Origin: Paenisporosarcina sp050269735
GTDB lineage: Bacteria; Bacillota; Bacilli; Bacillales_A; Planococcaceae
Length of the DNA: 64,000 nt
Reading direction: 5' to 3'
NCBI RefSeq assembly: GCF_050269735.1
Contig: NZ_JBNNIX010000003.1
Location: 124,001-188,000 of the forward strand
Part shown: positions 36,147 through 44,898 of the stretch, in pieces
Layout of the letters: every line of letters starts with the position of its first letter
How positions within the stretch are numbered: position 1 is the stretch's first letter
Notes under the pieces: model-generated
Databases searched by the model: none
What the model was told of the DNA's origin: nothing
What the model saw: the letters and a program-made list of their open reading frames with translations, nothing else
Position numbers and translations under genes: made by a program

Positions 36147-36305
36147 TGCAACATCCTTTCCGTTTTATAGAATATGTTTTGGAAGAGGACAAATAGTATC
36201 CGATACTGTAAAGAAAAGTCACTGCTTTTTATTATAGACTCTTATAAAAATCAGAAGAACTCTGCTCCCTTTCTGCTCATGAACAGGCAGAACTGTTAAA
36301 TTGCT
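36147..36305. other. Intergenic, nothing clear
   Basis: Between the start of the exported protein gene and the repeat array I see no gene. It must hold the promoter of the leftward gene at 35766, but no box pair stands out. Confidence 0.3.
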
Positions 36306-36690
36306 CCGCCAAGCGAACGCTTGGCGGGTTTTTTGATGGGAAAGCTGACATTTCGTTGGACGATTTCAGAGTTTTGTTGGACAAAATGAAGGTTTCGTTG
36401 GACGAATCACGAGTTTCGTTGGAATCGCTAGAGGAAGAACTGCTGAATGGCCCGCCAGCGAACGCTTGGCGGTTTTTTTGATAGGAGAGGTGACATTTCG
36501 TTGGACGATTTCAGAGTTTCGTTGGACAAAATGAAGGTTTCGTTGGACGAATCCCGTATTTCGTTGGAATCACAAGAGGAAGAACTGTTGAATGGCCCGC
36601 CAGCTATCGCTTCGCGGTTTTTTTGACGGGAGAGCTGACATTTCGTTGGACGAATCCCGTATTTCGTTGGAATCACGAGAGGAAGAGGCA
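36306..36690. repeat. Array of 145-bp units built from 21-bp repeats plus hairpins
   Basis: Three units spaced exactly 145 bases apart. Each begins with a hairpin and T-run (perfect stem CCGCCAAGCG/CGCTTGGCGG at 36306-36327 in unit 1, near-perfect at 36453-36472 in unit 2, decayed at 36598-36617 in unit 3). Then come direct repeats beginning TTTCGTTGGA at 36351, 36372, 36393, 36414 (unit 1), 36496, 36517, 36538, 36559 (unit 2) and 36641, 36662 (unit 3), each exactly 21 bases. Rightward they stay open as seven-residue blocks (ISLDDFR, VSLDESR), but 145 is not a multiple of 3 and there is no start or ribosome site. Confidence 0.88.
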
Positions 36691-36720
36691 AGCCAGCAAC
36701 ATCGTTTAACAAAAATAAAC

Positions 36721-36756
36721 GAAAAAAGCCACTCCATATAAAATAATGAAGTGGCT
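36721..36756 (-). terminator. Terminator of the yrrT-mccB operon
   Basis: Leftward AGCCACTTCAT pairs with ATGGAGTGGCT (one G-T pair) followed by TTTTTCG; 18 bases past the mccB stop. Confidence 0.85.
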
Positions 36757-36773
36757 GAAATCTACGGATATTA

Positions 36774-37907
36774 TTAAGCTAATCCTTGCTCTAAATCTTC
36801 AAGTAAATCTTCTACGTCTTCGATACCAACCGAAATACGCACAAGGCCATCTAGTATGCCGAGTTCCTGGCGGCGGTCTGCTGGAATGGAAGCGTGGGTC
36901 ATTCTTGCCGGTACGGAGATTAAGCTTTCTACCGCTCCAAGACTTTCTGCAAGTGTGAAGTATTTCAATTTCTTGAGTAACTGATCGGCTTTTTCAGTAC
37001 TGCCAACATCAAAAGAAATCATGCCGCCAAAACCAGTAGCCTGATTTTTCATAATGTCGTGACCAGCATGTGATTCCAATCCTGGATAGAACACTTTTCC
37101 TACAGCTTCATGTGCAACTAGGAAATCCGCTATACGCTTCGCATTTGAATTCGTTTCTTCCATGCGGATTCCAAGTGTCTTCAAGCCACGAATTAATAAC
37201 CATGAATCTTGTGGCCCTAAAATCGCACCTACTGAATTTTGAACAAAGTGTAGGTCTTTCGCTAACTCTTCTGTTGCAACAACTACCAACCCAGCAACTA
37301 CATCACTATGGCCACCGATATATTTCGTAGCACTGTGCAATACGATATCCGCGCCAAGTGCTAGCGGTTGCTGAAGGTACGGAGTCATGAATGTGTTATC
37401 AACAATCGTCAGCAAGCCTTTAGCTTTTGCTAATTTAGCGATTTCCGAAATATCCGTGATTTTCAATAACGGATTGGTAGGAGATTCAATAAAGACTGCT
37501 TTTGTATTTTCTTTAATTGCCGCTTCAAATTCAGCAGCGTTTGAAGAATCAACAAACGTAGATTCAATTCCAAAACGGTTCAATACTTTTGTCATGACAC
37601 GGTATGTACCACCGTATACATCATCCGTCATCACAATATGATCACCTGCATTGAAAAGCATCATGACTGAACTGATTGCAGCCATTCCTGACCCGAAAGC
37701 GAAGCCTGCATGACCACCTTCAAGATCACTGATTAATACTTCAAGTGCATGGCGAGTCGGATTCCCTGTGCGTGAATATTCATATCCACGAAAATCACCT
37801 ACGGCATCCTGTTTATATGTGCTTACTTGATAAATAGGTGTTGAAACGGCACCTGTCGTCTCGTCCCCTACAATTCCAGCGTGAATTAATTTTGTTTTTG
37901 GTCTCAC
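36774..37907 (-). CDS. mccB: Cystathionine gamma-lyase / homocysteine gamma-lyase
   Basis: 377-residue PLP enzyme that splits cystathionine to cysteine. PLP motif HSATKYIGGHSDVVAGLVV contains the Schiff-base Lys; YEYSRTGNPTR is the substrate-site signature. With mccA it forms reverse transsulfuration from homocysteine to cysteine. Start overlaps the mccA stop by 4 bases. Confidence 0.93.
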   Translation of the reverse strand: MRPKTKLIHAGIVGDETTGAVSTPIYQVSTYKQDAVGDFRGYEYSRTGNPTRHALEVLISDLEGGHAGFAFGSGMAAISSVMMLFNAGDHIVMTDDVYGGTYRVMTKVLNRFGIESTFVDSSNAAEFEAAIKENTKAVFIESPTNPLLKITDISEIAKLAKAKGLLTIVDNTFMTPYLQQPLALGADIVLHSATKYIGGHSDVVAGLVVVATEELAKDLHFVQNSVGAILGPQDSWLLIRGLKTLGIRMEETNSNAKRIADFLVAHEAVGKVFYPGLESHAGHDIMKNQATGFGGMISFDVGSTEKADQLLKKLKYFTLAESLGAVESLISVPARMTHASIPADRRQELGILDGLVRISVGIEDVEDLLEDLEQGLA

Positions 37908-38842
37908 TCTGCTTCATCCTCCTTCAGTAATTCATAAACTTTTTGACTTAAATAGCGTTCGCTTGAATCCGCAAAAATAGTCACGATATGGCTGCCTGGT
38001 TTAGCAACTTTCGCTTCTTCCAACGCAGCATAAAATGCCGCTCCTGACGAACTTCCTACGAGAAGTCCTTCTTTTTTAGATAATAGTCTCAGTTTCGCAA
38101 AAGCATTCTTATCCGTAACCGTATGGATTGCATTAAAGTAATCTTTGTCCATGTAGCCAGGTAAGAATTCCATTCCAATGCCTTCTGTATAATGCGAACC
38201 GGGTTCTCCACCATTTAAAATAGAGCCTTCAGGTTCCACAATCACTGTTTTAATCTCTGCATTTTGTCCCTTTAAATACTTCGCTGTACCCATGAACGTA
38301 CCACCAGAACCTGCACCTGCGACAAAGACGTCTATTTGGCCGTCTAAATCACGCCAAAGTTCTGGACCCAATGTATGGACATACGTTTCAGGATTAGCTG
38401 GATTTGAAAATTGAGAAGGCGAAAAAGCACCTGGAGTTTCTTTGACAAGCTCCGCCGCTTTTTCAATGGCCCCTTTCATTCCAAGTTCCGTAGGTGTATT
38501 AATAATTTCTGCACCTAATGCTCGCATCAGTGTTTGTTTTTCCATGCTGAACTTTTGTGGCACCACAAATTTAACATTATACCCTTTTCCTATTGCAGCA
38601 AGAGCAACTCCGATTCCTGTGTTGCCGGCTGTCGGTTCGATAATCGTACCACCTGGCATCAGTTTACCTGATTGTTCCGCGTCTTTTAGTAAAGAAACGC
38701 CTAACCGATCTTTTACGCTACCGCCTGGATTCATGAATTCTAGCTTGGCAAATATTCGGCAATTATTAGGAATCTCAATATTTTTGATTTCCACAACGGG
38801 CGTATTACCGATTAGTTCATGTACGCTGCCGTAAACATTCAT
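37904..38842 (-). CDS. mccA: Cystathionine beta-synthase (O-acetylserine dependent), MccA
   Basis: 312-residue PLP enzyme of the cysteine synthase family; Schiff-base Lys in NPGGSVKDRLG and the phosphate loop EPTAGNTGIG. The position in an operon with mccB and yrrT points to MccA (homocysteine plus O-acetylserine to cystathionine), not to housekeeping CysK. Its ATG overlaps the luxS stop by one base (TAATG). Confidence 0.92.
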   Translation of the reverse strand: MNVYGSVHELIGNTPVVEIKNIEIPNNCRIFAKLEFMNPGGSVKDRLGVSLLKDAEQSGKLMPGGTIIEPTAGNTGIGVALAAIGKGYNVKFVVPQKFSMEKQTLMRALGAEIINTPTELGMKGAIEKAAELVKETPGAFSPSQFSNPANPETYVHTLGPELWRDLDGQIDVFVAGAGSGGTFMGTAKYLKGQNAEIKTVIVEPEGSILNGGEPGSHYTEGIGMEFLPGYMDKDYFNAIHTVTDKNAFAKLRLLSKKEGLLVGSSSGAAFYAALEEAKVAKPGSHIVTIFADSSERYLSQKVYELLKEDEAE

Positions 38843-39312
38843 TATGCTTCCTCCGCAAATACGTTACGCCACTCATCTTTCTTCGATAGCATCTTGCGAG
38901 CGATTTCTTTCGCACCTTCTAGACTGTGATTTGCAGCCCAACCACATTGCACTTCATTACATGCAGGAACTTCCGTAGCTTGAAGGACATCTTCTAGCGT
39001 TTTTTCAAGAATCGTTAAGATTTCCTCATAATTATCATGGTTGATTACCGCTAGATAAAATCCAGTCTGGCATCCCATTGGACTCATATCGACCACTTGA
39101 TCCGTATGGTTGCGAATATTCTCAGCCATTAAATGCTCGATGGAATGTAAACCTGGCATTTCCATATGTTCTTTATTTGGTTGAGTAAAACGAATATCAT
39201 ATTTCAAGATTTCGTCGCCATTCGCTCCCATTTTACGACCAGCAAGACGTACATAAGGTGCCACTACTTTTGTATGATCTAAGTTAAAGCTTTCAACATT
39301 CATTTTTTTCAT
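38842..39312 (-). CDS. luxS: S-ribosylhomocysteine lyase LuxS
   Basis: 156-residue iron/zinc enzyme that turns S-ribosylhomocysteine into homocysteine and the autoinducer-2 precursor. Metal motif HSIEH (His56, His60), catalytic Cys81 in MGCQTGFY, and the C-terminal CNEVQCGWA. Start ATG 39310-39312 has AAGGAG 8 bases upstream; an in-frame GTG before it overlaps the site. It feeds homocysteine to MccA next door. Confidence 0.96.
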   Translation of the reverse strand: MKKMNVESFNLDHTKVVAPYVRLAGRKMGANGDEILKYDIRFTQPNKEHMEMPGLHSIEHLMAENIRNHTDQVVDMSPMGCQTGFYLAVINHDNYEEILTILEKTLEDVLQATEVPACNEVQCGWAANHSLEGAKEIARKMLSKKDEWRNVFAEEA

Positions 39313-39324
39313 CAAAAACACTCC

Positions 39325-39960
39325 TTATTTTTTAGTTGCGTCCATTAACCACACATAATCATTCATTTGTTCAAACTGAACGTCGAATCCAGCTTTTTCA
39401 AATGCTTGAGTCAAAACAGGAATCGTCGTGTAGTACTCGCGTTCCAAATCATCTGCCACGTTGTTAAAACCACGTGCACGTTCTTTTGTAATCTGTGCTT
39501 GTTTTGCTTCTTCTGATACAAAAACAGTGTCTGCAAAGACAATTTTCCCACCGAGCGGCAATATACTAGCATATGTGGCCAAAGCATTTTCTTTCTCTGT
39601 ATCTTTTAAATGATGAAAAACATACGAGCTGACAAATGTATCAACTTTTTGTGGTCTCTCAAAGGCTAATAAGTCACCATCCACTATTTCTAATTTAGGA
39701 AAACGTTTAGCTGTTACTTTACGCATTGCTTCATTTGGTTCAATCCCGATGACAGAATGACCCGCATCTATTAATTTCGCCGTCAAGTTGCCAGTTCCTG
39801 TTCCAAATTCAACAATTGTGCCAAATGATTTATTGGCAACCGCTGAAAGAATCTCTTCATATTTATCAAATACATCACGGTATTCCGGATCTTTTCCAGA
39901 AACAGATGCATCATAAGAATGTACCCAGTCATCAAAAATATCTACGAATTCACGTCCCAT
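39325..39960 (-). CDS. yrrT: SAM-dependent methyltransferase, YrrT-like
   Basis: 211-residue class I methyltransferase: motif I VEFGTGTGNLTAKL and IGIEPNEAM, motif IV DTFVSSYVFHHL. B. subtilis yrrT heads the yrrT-mtnN-mccA-mccB operon; here luxS occupies the place of mtnN. The substrate is unknown. AAAGGAG ribosome site. Confidence 0.88.
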   Translation of the reverse strand: MGREFVDIFDDWVHSYDASVSGKDPEYRDVFDKYEEILSAVANKSFGTIVEFGTGTGNLTAKLIDAGHSVIGIEPNEAMRKVTAKRFPKLEIVDGDLLAFERPQKVDTFVSSYVFHHLKDTEKENALATYASILPLGGKIVFADTVFVSEEAKQAQITKERARGFNNVADDLEREYYTTIPVLTQAFEKAGFDVQFEQMNDYVWLMDATKK

Positions 39961-39976
39961 TGTAAATTCTCCTTTT

Positions 39977-40003
39977 TATTCATATATTATTCCAATAAGT
40001 TTA
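39977..40003 (-). promoter_or_regulatory. Possible CymR operator before yrrT
   Basis: Leftward, an AT-rich box with the core TTATTGGAATAATAT resembles sites of CymR, the cysteine repressor known to control this operon in B. subtilis. I matched it from memory of the consensus, so the assignment is weak. Confidence 0.3.
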
Positions 40004-40066
40004 CTTGGTATTAGGTTAACAGACTTATTTATATCATAGTTTACCCGTTATTTCTACTCTCGAATC

Positions 40067-40103
40067 TCAAAAGACCCCTTTCAAATAATTCGAAAGGGGT
40101 CTT
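40067..40103 (-). terminator. Terminator of the acetyltransferase gene
   Basis: Leftward AAGACCCCTTTC pairs with GAAAGGGGTCTT, followed by TTTT. Confidence 0.85.
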
Positions 40104-40110
40104 GATTTCA

Positions 40111-40650
40111 TTAAAATTGTGCTTCCCATTCCTCACGTAAAATGCCCATGCGAATCGAGTCATAGTAGGTGCCATTGTAGTAACGAACCTTGCGAATACG
40201 GGCTTCCATTGTCATGCCAAGCTTTTCCCCGACACGGATCATTCGAAAATTTCCGGACCAGGTGGTAAAGCCTACACGTACAAGCGGCATCGTGTTAAAG
40301 AGATGATTGGTCCATTGTCTTAACGCTTCCGCACCGTAGCCCCCGCTCCAATATTTCGGCTTGAAAATAACGATTCCCATCTCAAGCCACAAAGAAGGTT
40401 CATGCTCCCAGTAATACGATACCATCCCAATCAGTTCACCGTTCACTTCGATTCCGTGCATAAACTCTCTATTGAGATAACGCTCTTTATCGGATAAAAA
40501 TTGTTCAAACGTTTTTGGTGAATAAGGATAATAGGGTGCATCCCATTTTTTCCATTCAGGATGTTCTTCTTTTGCACTCATTTCCCAAAGACTACATAAA
40601 TCTTCTTCATAAAAAGGTCGCAAGTGGACATGTGAACCTACATCAATCAA
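40111..40650 (-). CDS. GNAT family N-acetyltransferase (RimJ/RimL type)
   Basis: 179 residues. The acetyl-CoA binding core is visible as IGMVSYYW, LEMGIVIFKPKYWSGGYGAEAL and RVGEKLGMTMEARIRKV. Substrate unknown (protein N-terminus or small amine). TTG start at 40648-40650 with GAGGTG 7 bases upstream. Follows the S9 peptidase by 11 bases and is likely co-transcribed. Confidence 0.85.
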   Translation of the reverse strand: MIDVGSHVHLRPFYEEDLCSLWEMSAKEEHPEWKKWDAPYYPYSPKTFEQFLSDKERYLNREFMHGIEVNGELIGMVSYYWEHEPSLWLEMGIVIFKPKYWSGGYGAEALRQWTNHLFNTMPLVRVGFTTWSGNFRMIRVGEKLGMTMEARIRKVRYYNGTYYDSIRMGILREEWEAQF

Positions 40651-40661
40651 ATCTTTTCACC

Positions 40662-42638
40662 TCATAAATACTTATCAAACCAACTTGTAATTTGTTCGAG
40701 TCGTGCATACCGTAAATTTGGATAGCCTGTTCTCGACAAGTTATGATCCGCATCCGGGAAACGCACGAAGCCTGTTTCTTTCTTCATTTGTTTTAAGGTA
40801 ATGTAAAGTTGCTCTGCCTGTTCAATCGGACAACGGAAATCTTTTTCACTGTGTAAAATCAATAAGGGTGTTTCGATGTTCTTGGCATACTTCAGTGGAG
40901 AATGATTCCATAGTTTCTCAACATCCGTCATATCCGCTCCGATTTGCCATTCATTGAAATAATAGCCGATATCTGATACCCCAAAGAAACTTACCCAGTT
41001 GGAAATCGATCGTTGTGTAACCGCAGCTTTAAAACGATTTGTGTGACCGACGATCCAGTTTGTCATGAAACCACCGTAACTTCCGCCAGTAACCCCTAAA
41101 CGACTTTCATCAATCCAGTCATTTTCAGCAAGTACCGAATCGAGTCCCTTCATGATGTCTTCATAGTCACCGCCGCCATAGTCACCGCGAACCGCATCGA
41201 CGAATTGCTGACTGTAGCCATGACTGCCACGTGGATTCACATATAATACCCCGTATCCTTGTGCTGCTAAAAGCTGCAGCTCATGGAAAAACGTATTGGC
41301 ATACATAGCATGCGGACCACCATGAATTTCAACAATTAATGGATATTTTTCACCTTGTACGTAGCCTGCCGGTTTCATTAACCAGCCATGCACGTTCCAT
41401 CCTTCTGCACCTTCATAGACAATCGCCTCTGGTGAGACCAAATCAACTTCATTTTCAAATGTTTCATTAAAATGAGTTAGCGCCTGTCTTTCTCCAGTTG
41501 CAATCGTTTGTATATAAAGTTCGCCAATATGGGTTGGATTTGACAGTGTAATGAGGGCGAACTCTCCAGATTTCGCAACATCGTAGCCATATATATATTC
41601 ATCCTCGCCTGTAGCCGGATACATTTCTCCTTCCAATGAAGCTGCATACAAGCGGACGTCACCCATTGTGGAAACTTGGAAATATAAATGGTTATCTTGC
41701 GTCCATACAACGCTCGGTGCATTTGCTCCTTGTTGGGTATCAGCAACGACATAATCTCCTACTGGAGCGTCCAAGCCTTCCGTCAGAATTTCACGGAAAC
41801 CTGATTCGATGTCATATACGTAAAGGTCGGTATGTGTGGCGTTCTTGAACGACGCTTCGCTGCCAACAAACGCTAGTTTCGAATCATCAAATGAAAATGC
41901 GGCACCGCCGAAGTATCCTTCTTCTTCAATAACAACCGTTTCCTCCTTCGAGTTCACGTCTACCAAATACAACGATTGACGGAATTCGAAATCCTGGTTA
42001 TCAGAGCGATTTACACTAAAGACCACTTTGGTGCCATCGTGTGAAACGGCCTGTAGAGAATAAAAATGGTTGCCATCCGTAAATTGGTTTACTTCCCCAG
42101 TTTCAATATCGATTGCACCGATATGTTTATAGCTGTCTTGCGGTAGCAATCCAACCCCGTCCATTTTGTACTTCATTTTATCTACTACATATGGTTCTGG
42201 CTTTTTCTTCTCCTCTTTATCCGGTTCATCGGTAAAGCTTTTCCCTTCTTTCAATGAAGCGGAAAACCAGATTTTCTTTCCACAAGGAGACCATACGAAA
42301 CTGCTGACTCCTTTTTCGAATGAAGTCAATTTACGTGCTTCTCCACCTTTAGTGGACATTATGTATAGTTGATTTTTATCGTCCCGTGTCGATAAAAAAG
42401 CAAGTTTTGAGCCGTCCTTACAATATGTAGGGGATGATATTTTTTCTTTGCCATGTGTCCATTGAGTCAATTCTTTTGAATCCAATACTACATGCCATAA
42501 ATTTGCTTGATATGTATTTTCTTTGTCATCAATTTTTGTATGGACAAAAACCGCTTCTTCTTGATTCGGTGCCAATGTAGGCTGAGTAACCGAAACCAAT
42601 TGATTCAGATCGTCTATTGTTAATTTGCGTTTTGACAT
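40662..42638 (-). CDS. S9 family peptidase (acylaminoacyl-peptidase-like, YuxL type)
   Basis: 658 residues: an N-terminal beta-propeller (WD40-like repeats such as SPTYCKDGSKLAFLSTRDD, SVNRSDNQDF) and a C-terminal alpha/beta hydrolase with Ser in GGSYGGFM, Asp in HSEKDFRCP and His in DADHNLSR. It probably trims oligopeptides in the cytosol. GGGAGG ribosome site. Confidence 0.92.
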   Translation of the reverse strand: MSKRKLTIDDLNQLVSVTQPTLAPNQEEAVFVHTKIDDKENTYQANLWHVVLDSKELTQWTHGKEKISSPTYCKDGSKLAFLSTRDDKNQLYIMSTKGGEARKLTSFEKGVSSFVWSPCGKKIWFSASLKEGKSFTDEPDKEEKKKPEPYVVDKMKYKMDGVGLLPQDSYKHIGAIDIETGEVNQFTDGNHFYSLQAVSHDGTKVVFSVNRSDNQDFEFRQSLYLVDVNSKEETVVIEEEGYFGGAAFSFDDSKLAFVGSEASFKNATHTDLYVYDIESGFREILTEGLDAPVGDYVVADTQQGANAPSVVWTQDNHLYFQVSTMGDVRLYAASLEGEMYPATGEDEYIYGYDVAKSGEFALITLSNPTHIGELYIQTIATGERQALTHFNETFENEVDLVSPEAIVYEGAEGWNVHGWLMKPAGYVQGEKYPLIVEIHGGPHAMYANTFFHELQLLAAQGYGVLYVNPRGSHGYSQQFVDAVRGDYGGGDYEDIMKGLDSVLAENDWIDESRLGVTGGSYGGFMTNWIVGHTNRFKAAVTQRSISNWVSFFGVSDIGYYFNEWQIGADMTDVEKLWNHSPLKYAKNIETPLLILHSEKDFRCPIEQAEQLYITLKQMKKETGFVRFPDADHNLSRTGYPNLRYARLEQITSWFDKYL

Positions 42639-42777
42639 TTTATTTCCTCCCTAGGTGTCGTATAATACCTATTTCGACATCCGTAAGAGTTTTCCTTTAA
42701 ATATGAACCATAATTTTCCCGTCGATTATTTGAAATTAATGCAGTATGTTTGTTATATGAAAATTGGAGGGTTTATT

Positions 42778-43056
42778 ATGGGATGGATACTAGGTGGGAT
42801 TGCATTGATTCTTATAGGCTTAATAGGTATATATTTTATGGTGTACAAATACAATCGTGATAAATTCGAATTGAATTATATTGACTCTCCTTCAACCGAT
42901 AGCATCATCGTCTCAATTGTTCTCTTTATTGGTATACTCCTGATTGCTGTATTTTTTGAAAAGCTGCCGATTTGGATTGCACGGAGTATCCTGTTCCTCG
43001 TTTGCCTATTTCCCATTTTGATTGGGGTAATGGTTATTTTGGAAGAAATACAGTGA
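42778..43056 (+). CDS. Small three-helix membrane protein
   Basis: 92 residues with three hydrophobic helices (residues 2-22, 43-62, 66-88) and a short charged loop. No family recognised. Start ATG 42778 has GGAGGG 6 bases upstream; the open frame extends leftward without a site. The ribosome-site stretch GGAGGGTTTATTATG is identical to that of the next gene. Confidence 0.65.
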   Translation: MGWILGGIALILIGLIGIYFMVYKYNRDKFELNYIDSPSTDSIIVSIVLFIGILLIAVFFEKLPIWIARSILFLVCLFPILIGVMVILEEIQ

Positions 43057-43153
43057 ATACCTCCTCCTTATGTAGTTCAATTTATTCCTGTCCCATGATT
43101 GTATTTTCTGGAAAAGGGTAATAATGAAGAAACTACGAGCAGGAGGGTTTATT

Positions 43154-44698
43154 ATGTGTGCACTCGAATTACCTAAATTCACAAAATCCTATTGGAGAAA
43201 AGAACATTCAAACAAAACATTTCCACCATTTGAATCTGATGTTTCAACAGAAGTGTGTATTATAGGAGCTGGTATTACCGGAGTGACTGCAGCATACTGC
43301 CTTGCTAAAGCAGGCGTAAAAGTAATCGTAATTGAAGGCAGCAAAATCGCCAGCGGGACTACAGGATTTACGACAGCGAAAATAACGGCACAGCATGGGA
43401 TTATATATGATGAATTACTACAAACATTCGGTAAAACCACAGCACGTCAATATTTTGATGCCAATCAACAAGCACGTGAACAAATACAAAAGTGGGTAAA
43501 CGAACTATCCATAGATTGTGATTTCGAAGAACGCCATGCAGTTCTATACGCACAAACCTCCAAAGGCGTTGACCAACTACATACGGAGAAAGCGGCTTAT
43601 GACAAGCTTGGTATTCCTGGTGAATTATCGATATCGATGAATGAACTCCCTTTTCCGGTAAGCGAAACATTAACCTTGCCAAACCAAGCCCAATTTCACC
43701 CCGTAAAATATATTAATGGGTTAGTTAAAGCAGCTCAAACTCTTGGCGTGACATTTTATGAAAACACACGAGCAAGCTCGCTTAAACATAACGATGAAAT
43801 CGTCATCGAAACGACGGACGGGAAGAAAATAACAGCCAAGCAAGTCCTTGTTACAAGTCATTTTCCATTCAACGATAAAAACGGTCTCTATTTTTCAAAA
43901 TTATCCCCTCAACGATCCTATGCAGTGTGTGTCAGAGTACCTGATGAGCATATGAACGGGATGTATATCAACGTAGAAAAGCCAACACGTTCTATTCGAA
44001 CTGTCAAAGGAGATAAAGGAGAAAGTTACGTAATTGTCGGAGGGGAAGGTCACAAAGCTGGGCAATACGAAGATCCAACACATGATGATTCTACAGTCGA
44101 ACGCTATGAAACACTCGTTCAATTTGCCAAACAGCATTTCCCTGTCCAGTCCATTGATACTCATTGGTCTGCTCAAGATTTAGAAACACTCGACCGTGTG
44201 CCCTATATCGGCGAAATGACATCAGGCTTGCCTCATGTATTTGTAGCAACCGGATTTGCCAAATGGGGCATGACAAATGGGACGGCTGCAGGTCTTTTAT
44301 TAGCCGATCTCGTACAAAATAAATTCAATGCCAATAAAGAATTATACTCGCCGACTCGATCAAAACTAAAACAACATGATACGAAAAACTTTGTAAAAGA
44401 AAATGCAAATGTCGCCAAAGAATTAGTTAAAGGAAAATTCACAAGACCTTCAGATACTCTTGAGAATTTGCAGGTAGACGAAGGACGTATTGTGATGATT
44501 GACCATCATAAGACTGGGGCGTATAAAGATGAACATGGGAAAATACATTTAGTTAAACCTACATGTACCCATTTAGGCTGTGATGTTCATTGGAATAATA
44601 GTGAACGGTCATGGGACTGTCCTTGCCATGGTTCACGCTTCTCCTATACAGGCGAGGTTTTGGAAGGTCCTGCGATTAAACCGTTGGAACGTAGATAA
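43154..44698 (+). CDS. FAD oxidoreductase with C-terminal Rieske domain, YhfW-like
   Basis: 514 residues. DAO-type FAD domain (CIIGAGITGVTAAYCLAKAG, GTTGFTTAKIT) and at the C-terminus a Rieske [2Fe-2S] site CTHLGCDVHW ... CPCHGSRFSYTG. Same architecture as B. subtilis YhfW. Substrate unknown; the iron-sulfur centre suggests electron transfer from an amine or amino acid. Start ATG 43154 with AGGAGGG 6 bases upstream. Single gene followed by a terminator. Confidence 0.88.
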   Translation: MCALELPKFTKSYWRKEHSNKTFPPFESDVSTEVCIIGAGITGVTAAYCLAKAGVKVIVIEGSKIASGTTGFTTAKITAQHGIIYDELLQTFGKTTARQYFDANQQAREQIQKWVNELSIDCDFEERHAVLYAQTSKGVDQLHTEKAAYDKLGIPGELSISMNELPFPVSETLTLPNQAQFHPVKYINGLVKAAQTLGVTFYENTRASSLKHNDEIVIETTDGKKITAKQVLVTSHFPFNDKNGLYFSKLSPQRSYAVCVRVPDEHMNGMYINVEKPTRSIRTVKGDKGESYVIVGGEGHKAGQYEDPTHDDSTVERYETLVQFAKQHFPVQSIDTHWSAQDLETLDRVPYIGEMTSGLPHVFVATGFAKWGMTNGTAAGLLLADLVQNKFNANKELYSPTRSKLKQHDTKNFVKENANVAKELVKGKFTRPSDTLENLQVDEGRIVMIDHHKTGAYKDEHGKIHLVKPTCTHLGCDVHWNNSERSWDCPCHGSRFSYTGEVLEGPAIKPLERR

Positions 44699-44711
44699 AT
44701 AATGCTTTTAA

Positions 44712-44748
44712 AAGTCAATCCTTTGGCATAATAAGGATTGGCTTTTTT
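44712..44748 (+). terminator. Terminator of the Rieske oxidoreductase gene
   Basis: AAGTCAATCCTT pairs with AAGGATTGGCTT (one G-T), followed by a T-run. Confidence 0.85.
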
Positions 44749-44898
44749 GCCGTGTAATCTGTAAGATGTAGTTTATTGTCATTGTTCCCTGTTCTAATAC
44801 TTTAAAATGCTACATATTACTGATATTTTCTAAGAAGAACATTTTGAAAACAAATCATTTTCCGAAGTAAAATACTTTGTTACACCATTGGAGAAAAA

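Noticed and set aside
36306..36690. CRISPR array
   Set aside because: Repeats are directly adjoining 21-bp units without unique spacers, and no cas gene is near.
36428..36712. Leftward frame of 94 codons across the repeat array
   Set aside because: Product of the 21-bp repeats; contains hairpins and no ribosome site.
39961..40066. SAM riboswitch before yrrT
   Set aside because: The 100-base leader is AT-rich with no S-box stems.
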